Assembly: GCA_003222835.1 (NCBI GenBank)
Contig: QHXE01000323.1
Location: 1 to 5,805 of the forward strand
Direction of reading: 5' to 3'
Length of the DNA: 5,805 nucleotides
DNA from: Acidobacteriota bacterium
GTDB lineage: Bacteria; Acidobacteriota; Blastocatellia; Pyrinomonadales; Pyrinomonadaceae
Shown piece by piece: positions 1 through 4,465 of the stretch; the first letter of the stretch is position 1, and each line of letters opens with the position of its first letter. The translations under genes and the position numbers were made by a program. The notes beneath the pieces are model-generated. The model was not told the DNA's origin, did not search any database, and was given only the letters and a program-made list of their open reading frames with translations.

Positions 1-2
1 CA

Positions 3-1298
3 AGTCCCATGGCATTGAAACGAGGTATCGAGAAGGCCGTCGACGTGGCGGTGGAAGAAGTTAAGAAGCTGCACAAGGACGTCAAGGGTGAAATGATCGC
101 GCAAGTTGGCACGATCAGCGCCAACAACGACAAGCAGATCGGTAACATCATCGCGGAGGCGATGAAGAAGGTGGGCAAGGATGGCGTCATCACCGTCGAG
201 GAGTCGAAGACGATGGAGACCGCACTCGAGGTGGTCGAAGGGATGCAGTTCGACCGCGGCTATCTCTCTCCTTACTTCGTCACGGACCCCGAACGGATGG
301 AGTGCGTTCTTGAAGATGTGCGCATCCTGATTCACGAAAAAAAGATCAGCGCGATGAAGGACCTCTTGCCATTGCTTGAGCAAACAGCCAAAGTTGGCAA
401 ACCGCTCTTGATCATTGCCGAGGAGGTCGAAGGCGAAGCCTTGGCCACCCTGGTGGTCAACAAGCTGCGTGGAACATTGCATTGTGCCGCCGTGAAGGCT
501 CCTGGCTTCGGCGATCGTCGCAAGGCCATGCTCGAGGACATCGCCATTCTCACGGGCGGGAAGGCCATCACCGAGGATCTTGGTATCAAACTGGAAAACA
601 TCAAGATGGAAGATCTCGGGACGGCAAAGAAGGTCACCATCGACAAGGATAACACCACCCTCGTTGAGGGTTCTGGGAAAGCCAGCGCCATTGAAGGGCG
701 GGTGAAGCAAATCCGCACCCAGATAGACGAGACCACGTCTGATTACGATAAGGAGAAGCTGCAGGAACGACTGGCTAAACTCGTCGGTGGCGTCGCCGTC
801 ATCAAAGTCGGGGCTGCCACGGAGACCGAGTTAAAGGAAAAGAAAGCTCGCGTCGAAGATGCCATGCACGCCACCCGCGCAGCCGTCGAGGAAGGCATTG
901 TTCCGGGCGGCGGCGTAGCTTTGCTGCGTTGTATACCAGCCCTTGAGAAAATCAAGGCCAGCGAAGACGAAGCGATTGGTGTGAACATCGTGAAGCGTGC
1001 GCTCGAAGAACCGGTTCGGCAGATTGCGCAGAACGCGGGCTTTGAAGGCGCGGTGGTCGTCGGTCGAATTCGAGAGTCGAAAGAAGACCACTTCGGATTC
1101 AACGCCGAGACTGGCGAGTATGGCGATCTCGTAAAGATGGGAGTCATCGATCCCGCCAAGGTCACGCGATTGGCATTACAGAATGCTTCCTCTGTCGCTG
1201 CGCTGATGCTGACGACGGAAGCGCTGGTGGCCGAAATCAAGGAAGAAGAGCAGAAGGCTGCAGCAGCTGGTGCTGTTCCCGGAGGAGGAATGTATTAA
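3..1298 (+). CDS. groEL: Chaperonin GroEL (60 kDa, Hsp60), 5' end cut by window edge
   Basis: This is the ATP-dependent cytosolic folding chaperonin, which forms double seven-membered rings and works with GroES. The frame is open from the first bases: two codons (Ser, Pro) precede the ATG at 9, and that Met matches the internal NPMxLKRG segment near residue 114 of E. coli GroEL. About 113 N-terminal residues, including the GDGTTT nucleotide-binding loop, therefore lie outside the window. Counting from the ATG at 9, the apical-domain signature [14 protein letters not shown] starts near residue 77, [12 protein letters not shown] near 163, and [15 protein letters not shown] near 282. Asp284 corresponds to the ATP-hydrolysing Asp398 of E. 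coli. GGG follows near 300 and IDPAKVTR near 380. The C-terminus is Ala-rich and ends AVPGGGMY, where E. coli has a long GGM repeat. Nothing suggests decay. No groES is visible because upstream sequence is missing, so whether this is the main or an extra copy cannot be told. Confidence 0.97.
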   Translation, partial: SPMALKRGIEKAVDVAVEEVKKLHKDVKGEMIAQVGTISANNDKQIGNIIAEAMKKVGKDGVITVEESKTMETALEVVEGMQFDRGYLSPYFVTDPERMECVLEDVRILIHEKKISAMKDLLPLLEQTAKVGKPLLIIAEEVEGEALATLVVNKLRGTLHCAAVKAPGFGDRRKAMLEDIAILTGGKAITEDLGIKLENIKMEDLGTAKKVTIDKDNTTLVEGSGKASAIEGRVKQIRTQIDETTSDYDKEKLQERLAKLVGGVAVIKVGAATETELKEKKARVEDAMHATRAAVEEGIVPGGGVALLRCIPALEKIKASEDEAIGVNIVKRALEEPVRQIAQNAGFEGAVVVGRIRESKEDHFGFNAETGEYGDLVKMGVIDPAKVTRLALQNASSVAALMLTTEALVAEIKEEEQKAAAAGAVPGGGMY

Positions 1299-1659
1299 AC
1301 AGTGATTCTTGCTGCGTTCGGAGCACATAAGCGGGGCGCTGCGACCCGCGGTGCCCCGCCGCTGTGATGAAGTGGCAACGTTCAAATATTATAGCTAACA
1401 AATCACTGCGAGTTGCAGGGGGCGCGTTTTCTATAACAACATTTTAAAGGGTCTATTTAACAAGGGAGTATGAGCATCCTTCCGCCGCAGGTGTACGCGG
1501 TCGTCTGACGACCTCTTTTCTGACTACTGAATGTCGAAGAGCTTACATTACACGATATTAGCGAATACGAACTGCTCGTAAACGCGACGATTAGAAAACG
1601 TCTTGTCGGGGAAGACGGCCATGGAGCTAGCCAATTTGTAGCGATACAAGAGCCTACTG
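1299..1659. other. Intergenic stretch without an intact gene
   Basis: Between groEL and the zinc-finger gene the sequence is more AT-rich around 1380-1465 (for example TATTAT at 1387 and TTTTAAA at 1442) than the genes on either side, as promoter-bearing spacers often are. I found no convincing -35/-10 pair at standard spacing. An AAGGGAG motif at 1462-1468 lies only one base before an ATG at 1470 that opens a 12-codon frame, which is too close for a normal ribosome binding site. The second half overlaps a possible decayed reading frame (1470-1676, listed separately). No tRNA or repeat array was seen. Confidence 0.55.
1331..1359 (+). terminator. Strong hairpin after groEL, possible terminator without a U-tract
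   Basis: The stem begins 32 bases after the groEL stop codon. Thirteen consecutive pairs form (1331-1343 with 1347-1359), two of them G-U, closing a 3-base ACC loop. The lower part is GCGGGGC against GCCCCGC. The bases that follow (CGCTGTGATG) contain no T-run, so this is not a textbook intrinsic terminator. It may terminate weakly, need another factor, or protect the 3' end of the groEL mRNA. The pairing is seen directly; the role is inferred from position. Confidence 0.5.
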
Positions 1660-1676
1660 TTGGAGAAGCAGCGTGA
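1470..1676 (+). pseudogene. Possible decayed coding fragment with two in-frame TGA codons
   Basis: In the frame of the ATG at 1470 the translation runs 12 codons (MSILPPQVYAVV), hits TGA at 1506, reads four codons, hits TGA at 1521, then stays open for 50 codons to TGA at 1674. The open part contains protein-like text such as LHDISEYELLVNATIRKRL, but it has no ATG, GTG or TTG start. Its last 17 bases overlap the zinc-finger gene start. I do not recognise the sequence. It may be a relic of a gene, or an open frame arising by chance; a 50-codon run without a start is weak evidence. The minus strand over the same bases is also open, which further lowers certainty. Confidence 0.2.
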
Positions 1677-1983
1677 GCTATCACCTGTCCGAGGCCTAGT
1701 GCCAGCAGCAGGTGGCTGGGAAGGTGATGTCATTGATCAAGCTAATGCCGATGCCGAGGCGGAGCTTCAAATCCGTATGCAAGAAACCGACGCCCAGCTC
1801 CTGGAAGCGATTGAGGAGGCCCTCGCTCGCATGGACGACGGCACGTATGGCATATGTTCGAACTGCAATCGGGTCATTCCCAAAGCTCGGCTGGAAGCAG
1901 TGCCTTGGACCCGATTTTGCCGGGCGTGCATGGAAGCCCTGGAAGTTGATTCGTGCCAAGGAAGCCAGGAGCCAGTCGCATAG
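1660..1983 (+). CDS. TraR/DksA-family C4-type zinc-finger protein
   Basis: This is a small protein of the DksA/TraR family, members of which bind RNA polymerase through the secondary channel and adjust promoter response together with ppGpp. From the TTG at 1660 it has 107 residues. Residues 23-28 (DVIDQA) keep the DxxDxA pattern of the coiled-coil tip. A helical acidic segment follows, then the C4 zinc finger: CSNC at 66-69 and CRAC at 87-90, separated by 17 residues as in the family. Residues 77-85 (RLEAVPWTR) match the usual sequence between the cysteine pairs. The start is uncertain. Family-like sequence already begins at 1642 (RYKSLLLEKQREL), no ribosome binding site precedes the TTG, and the ATG at 1621 with GGGGAAG six bases upstream is in the same frame but separated by TAG at 1639-1641. 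The 3' end faces a minus-strand gene 18 bases away. The family is clear; whether the gene is functional is not. Confidence 0.85.
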   Translation: MEKQRELSPVRGLVPAAGGWEGDVIDQANADAEAELQIRMQETDAQLLEAIEEALARMDDGTYGICSNCNRVIPKARLEAVPWTRFCRACMEALEVDSCQGSQEPVA

Positions 1984-2001
1984 GATCCGGATACAACGCT
2001 T

Positions 2002-2288
2002 CTACTCGTCTCTCGAGGGGTCGTCTCCGTGCAGGGTTTGCTGGAGCTGCGAGTAGTATTCACGCTTAAGCTTTTCTAAGTCTTGCTTGACCAAGTTCAG
2101 CCCAAATACGCAGAGCTCGAAATTCTGCGAGAGCCTGCGGAACAACGGCGCTTCGTCAGGCCTTCAAAGAAATCGCGCAATGAGCGCCCGCCTCTTGAAC
2201 TTAGTTCAGAAGCCATTGCATCCACCCGCACTCCATCGTCCAAAATTTTAGCCATCCACATAATCTGCGTCAATTCTCGCAAATCCAC
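2002..2288 (-). pseudogene. Unrecognised small minus-strand gene, apparently frameshifted
   Basis: Two minus-strand frames join into one protein-like sequence of about 95 residues. The first part opens at a GTG at 2288 immediately after a stop, and includes ELTQIMWMAKILDDGVRVDA and later LRDFFEGL near 2160. The second part, in a frame that a -1 shift at about 2157-2160 would reach, continues DEAPLFRRLSQNFELCVFGL, then NLVKQDLEKLKREYYSQLQQ, and stops at TAG (2002-2004). The second part uses mostly G or C in third codon positions, as a real gene here should, and its charged heptad-like pattern around LVKQDLEKLKREYY suggests a helix or coiled coil. No ribosome binding site precedes the GTG, so the 5' end may be lost as well. 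It converges on the zinc-finger gene and diverges from the 2309 reading frame. I cannot assign a family. Either a one-base deletion broke it, or the sequence has an error, or the shift is programmed. Confidence 0.5.
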
Positions 2289-2294
2289 TCACAA

Positions 2295-2301
2295 AGAGGA
2301 G
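2295..2301 (+). promoter_or_regulatory. Ribosome binding site for the reading frame at 2309
   Basis: AGAGGAG lies seven bases before the ATG at 2309, a near-ideal Shine-Dalgarno sequence. It is the best ribosome binding site in the window, yet it serves a reading frame that is a chimeric remnant. This suggests the site belonged to an intact gene before deletions joined it to the present sequence. Confidence 0.55.
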
Positions 2302-2308
2302 TAAGGAT

Positions 2309-2839
2309 ATGCAAACCCAGCCGATAGTTCGTTTCCCTAAGATGATCCGAGCAGCAGCAATCACACGATGGCAAGACCGGAAGCTATCACTCTGTGTAGC
2401 AGGCGTCCCCACGCGACAGAGGTGCACCGGCATCGGATTCGGTCTTTTGATCGGTGCTCAGCTCGCCATTCTCATCTCCAACCGTGTTCCGGTGTTCATT
2501 GATGGGGGCATTCGCAGGGGAACCGATGCATTCAAGGCCCTCGCATTGGGAGCCAAGGCCGTTGGGATCGGGCGTCCTTACCTGTGGGGATTGGGAGCTT
2601 TTGGTCAGGCCGGCGTCGATCGCGTGATTGAAATCCTACAGGGAGAGCTAAAACTGGCGATGGGCAATTGCGGCACGCAGACGGTCGTGTCCTTTCGGCA
2701 AGGCTGCATGAATTTTGCTGAAGCTATTGGTATCGTCGGCTGTCCACTCGACGGTGGACGGAGGACAGCCGATGAGAACGATATCCGTTCCTGCCAGCCA
2801 ACTGGAACGAGTGCAACACCGCTTCAAGCTTTGGCGTAA
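2309..2839 (+). pseudogene. Remnant of an FMN-dependent alpha-hydroxy-acid oxidase/dehydrogenase
   Basis: The intact family (lactate 2-monooxygenase, L-lactate dehydrogenase, glycolate oxidase) oxidises 2-hydroxy acids with FMN in a TIM barrel of roughly 350-400 residues. Here residues 60-125 of the 176-codon frame match the C-terminal part of that barrel: RVPVFIDGGIRRGTDAFKAL with the FMN-phosphate-binding glycines, GRPYLWGLGAFGQAGV, and ending MGNCGTQTV. Just before this, GAQLAILISN (about 49-58) resembles the strand that in the family runs into the active-site HGGRQLD motif. In this frame it joins directly to RVPVF, so the catalytic His and about 30 residues are missing. Residues 1-46 are not recognisable as the family. 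After about residue 126 the sequence leaves the family and runs on into the IS66 element, overlapping tnpA by 68 bases in another frame. A stable product is unlikely and an active enzyme is excluded by the missing parts. Confidence 0.8.
2738..2770 (+). promoter_or_regulatory. Competing hairpins over the tnpA ribosome binding site
   Basis: GGCTGTCC (2738-2745) is the exact reverse complement of GGACAGCC (2763-2770). This stem would bury part of GGAGGA (2760-2765), the Shine-Dalgarno sequence six bases before the tnpA ATG. A second stem, GTCCAC (2742-2747) with GTGGAC (2754-2759) around loop TCGACG, can extend by one T-G and one C-G pair. It uses the same left arm, so the two folds exclude each other, and in the second fold most of the Shine-Dalgarno is free. 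The pairings are seen directly; control of transposase translation is inferred. Confidence 0.5.
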
Positions 2840-3167
2840 GACTCGCAAGCGTTGCTCCCCCATTCCAGAGCCCCTGTGGGTTTCAGCGGTGGAATTGGTT
2901 CGGGAGCACGGCCTGCACCGAACCGCTCGAGCGCTCCGACTCAACTACTACTCGCTGAAGAAACGACTCTCCTCAGTTGACGACGCAACGTGTAGGCCGC
3001 AGAGGGAAGCGACCTTTGTCGAACTCCTTCCTCCCGGCATCGCAGGTCCTTCCGCTTGCACCATCGAGATGGAAAATGCGCAAGGTGGAAAGATGAAGAT
3101 CCAGCTTCAGGGCCAGGGCGGTCCAGACCTTGCGGTTCTGATCAACAGTTTCTGGAAGGCCTCATGA
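2772..3167 (+). CDS. tnpA: IS66-family accessory protein TnpA
   Basis: This 131-residue protein is the first accessory gene of the IS66 element, needed with TnpB for efficient transposition in characterised members. Its exact biochemical role in the family is not settled, but the helix-turn-helix suggests DNA binding, possibly to the element ends. The HTH-like part spans about residues 35-66: LWVSAVELVREHGLHRTARA is followed by LRLNYYSLKKRL. The N-terminal region is basic (RFKLWRKTRKR near 17-27), as in IS66 TnpA relatives with an RRF/WR pattern. The C-terminal third carries FVELLPP and a KMKIQLQG segment typical of the longer form of the family. The ATG at 2772 is chosen because GGAGGA lies six bases upstream; the frame stays open further upstream to 2715 but without such a site. 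The stop overlaps the tnpB start as ATGA, indicating translational coupling. Confidence 0.85.
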   Translation: MRTISVPASQLERVQHRFKLWRKTRKRCSPIPEPLWVSAVELVREHGLHRTARALRLNYYSLKKRLSSVDDATCRPQREATFVELLPPGIAGPSACTIEMENAQGGKMKIQLQGQGGPDLAVLINSFWKAS

Positions 3168-3526
3168 TCCAGATCGCTCCCCAGATGCGCATCCTGATGG
3201 CGGTGGAGGCGGTCGATTTTCGGAACGGGATCGATGGATTGGTCCGCGTTTGCAAGCAAACGCTGCAGGCCGATGCCTTCTCCGGCTGTTTATTCGTTTT
3301 TTGCAATCGCCGGAAGACGGCCATAAAAATATTGGCGTATGACGGGAATGGATTCTGGCTTTGCCAGAAGCGACTCTCGACAGGACGATTCCGTTTCTGG
3401 CCGGCCCGTGCGACGGGCCTAACCCAAGGGCTAGCGGCACACCAGCTACAAGTGTTGCTCATGGGTGGCGATCCGACCTCGGCCCAGGTTCTGCCCGCCT
3501 GGCGTCCGCTGCCGCTGCCAGCGTAA
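3164..3526 (+). CDS. tnpB: IS66-family accessory protein TnpB (Orf2)
   Basis: This 120-residue protein matches the IS66 Orf2/TnpB family, the second accessory protein of the element. It is unrelated to the RNA-guided TnpB nuclease of IS200/IS605. Visible signatures are DFRNGIDGL at about 18-26, then AFSGCLFVFCNRRKTAIKIL, followed by AYDGNGFWLCQKRL and GRFRFWP, in the family order and spacing, and a short tail with LTAHQLQVLL-like sequence (QGLAAHQLQVLL). The ATG at 3164 overlaps the tnpA stop by one base in ATGA, so reinitiation is the likely mode of translation. The frame is open upstream to 3056 inside tnpA, but that part is not family sequence. After the TAA, 66 bases separate it from the ATG of the DruA-like gene, which lies in the same frame. 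Length is normal for the family and there is no sign of damage. Confidence 0.92.
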   Translation: MIQIAPQMRILMAVEAVDFRNGIDGLVRVCKQTLQADAFSGCLFVFCNRRKTAIKILAYDGNGFWLCQKRLSTGRFRFWPARATGLTQGLAAHQLQVLLMGGDPTSAQVLPAWRPLPLPA

Positions 3527-3592
3527 ACAATAAGGTTCCGCTCGCGACAAAAAGGACTTGCGTTCCAGTTGCGACTCGGCTACGCTGCCGGC

Positions 3593-4465
3593 ATGGAAGA
3601 AAAGCTGCAATACCGGCAACGGGTGATCACGGACAGCGATGTAGCCTTTATTCGCCAGCTTCTTCGTGAACATCCAGCGGCGAGCCGACGCGAGCTTTCC
3701 AAAAAACTCTGCCAAGCATGGAATTGGGTGCAGCCCAACGGAGCCTTGCGCGACATGGTATGCCGCGGGCTGATGTTGAAGCTGCACCGCGAGGGACTGA
3801 TCGAGCTGCCGCCGGTGCGGCAGGTTCCTTGTAATCCTCTGGCCCACCGTAGCCAACCCACGGTGGTTTCCGTGGATGCGCGGCCGCTGCAGGTCAAGCT
3901 GAGCGAGATTCAGCCGCTGGAGTTCCGCTCGGTGCGGCGCACGCCGGAAGAACCGCTGTTCAACAGCCTGTTGGAGCAATTCCATTACCTTCGCTACACG
4001 CAGCCGGTCGGGGAAACCCTAAAATTTTTAGCTTATGCGGGACAGCGGCCGGTGGCCTGTTTTGCGTGGTCCTCGTCAGCGCATTACCTGGGCTGCCGGG
4101 ACCGCTTCCTCGGCTGGTCGGACCAGGCACGGCGTAAGAACCTCCACCTGCTAGCCTACAACACAAGATTTTTGCTGCTGCCTTGGGTGCAGATTCCGCA
4201 TTTGGCCTCCCACCTTCTGGCGCGCATGACCCGCATGCTTTCCGGAGAGTGGGAACGGGCCTATGGTCATCCCATCTATTTTGTGGAAACCTTCATCGAT
4301 CCCGAGCGCTTCCGTGGGACCTGCTACCGTGCGGCGAACTGGACGGTGTTGGGTTTCACGACTGGGCGCGGCAAGAACGCCTGGAGCAAGCGACCCAACC
4401 GTCCCATTAAGGAAGTGCTGGGGTATCCCCTGCGGCGAGATTTTCGGGAGCTTCTCAGTGTATAA
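3593..4465 (+). CDS. DUF4338 protein, related to Druantia anti-phage protein DruA
   Basis: This 290-residue protein belongs to the DUF4338 family, whose known member DruA is part of the Druantia anti-phage defence systems; its molecular activity is not established to my knowledge. The N-terminal third (about 14-75) looks like a winged-helix domain: SRRELSKKLCQAWNWVQPNG, then a helix and LHREGLIELPP. The DUF4338 core follows: FHYLRYTQPVGETLKFLAY at about 130-148, the HYLGCRDRFLGW segment near 164, NTRFLLLPWVQIPHLASHLL at 180-199, then YGHPIYFVETFIDPERFRGT at 214-233, CYRAANW and a final TTGRG near 246-250. All the conserved blocks I recall are present. The ATG at 3593 has no clear ribosome binding site; a TTG at 3569 in the same frame is an alternative. 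The gene lies between tnpB and tnpC, in their direction, and its stop lies inside the tnpC start region. This points to a cargo or accessory transposition role rather than a standalone Druantia locus; no druB-E partners are visible. Confidence 0.88.
   Translation: MEEKLQYRQRVITDSDVAFIRQLLREHPAASRRELSKKLCQAWNWVQPNGALRDMVCRGLMLKLHREGLIELPPVRQVPCNPLAHRSQPTVVSVDARPLQVKLSEIQPLEFRSVRRTPEEPLFNSLLEQFHYLRYTQPVGETLKFLAYAGQRPVACFAWSSSAHYLGCRDRFLGWSDQARRKNLHLLAYNTRFLLLPWVQIPHLASHLLARMTRMLSGEWERAYGHPIYFVETFIDPERFRGTCYRAANWTVLGFTTGRGKNAWSKRPNRPIKEVLGYPLRRDFRELLSV
4446..4450 (+). promoter_or_regulatory. Ribosome binding site for tnpC inside the DruA-like gene
   Basis: GGGAG lies seven bases before the GTG at 4458, within the last codons of the DruA-like gene. 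It decides the tnpC start in favour of this GTG over the ATG at 4503, which has no good site at usable distance. The GTG overlaps the upstream stop in GTGTATAA, the layout expected for coupled translation. Confidence 0.55.

Noticed and set aside
332..1240. Several minus-strand open frames opposite groEL
   Set aside because: Serine- and alanine-rich shadows of a highly conserved gene with strong codon bias.
1470..1508. Twelve-codon leader peptide with AAGGGAG upstream
   Set aside because: The Shine-Dalgarno-like motif is one base from the ATG, too close for normal initiation, and the peptide has no regulatory codon run or following attenuator.
2083..2304. Plus-strand frame of 73 codons starting at TTG
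   Set aside because: Its composition is not protein-like and there is no ribosome binding site; the minus strand across the same bases gives a better coding pattern once the frameshift is considered.
3164..3526. RNA-guided TnpB nuclease with an omega RNA
   Set aside because: The name is shared only by convention. This is the 120-residue IS66 Orf2 protein without RuvC motifs, and no conserved RNA-like structure was seen nearby.
3446..3985. Minus-strand open frame of 179 codons opposite tnpB and the DruA-like gene
   Set aside because: Low-complexity Gln/Arg/Leu composition without family motifs; the opposite strand codes for recognised proteins.
3593..4465. Complete Druantia defence locus
   Set aside because: Only the DruA-like gene is present. 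Its neighbours are IS66 transposition genes, and no DruE-like helicase or other Druantia genes are in the window.
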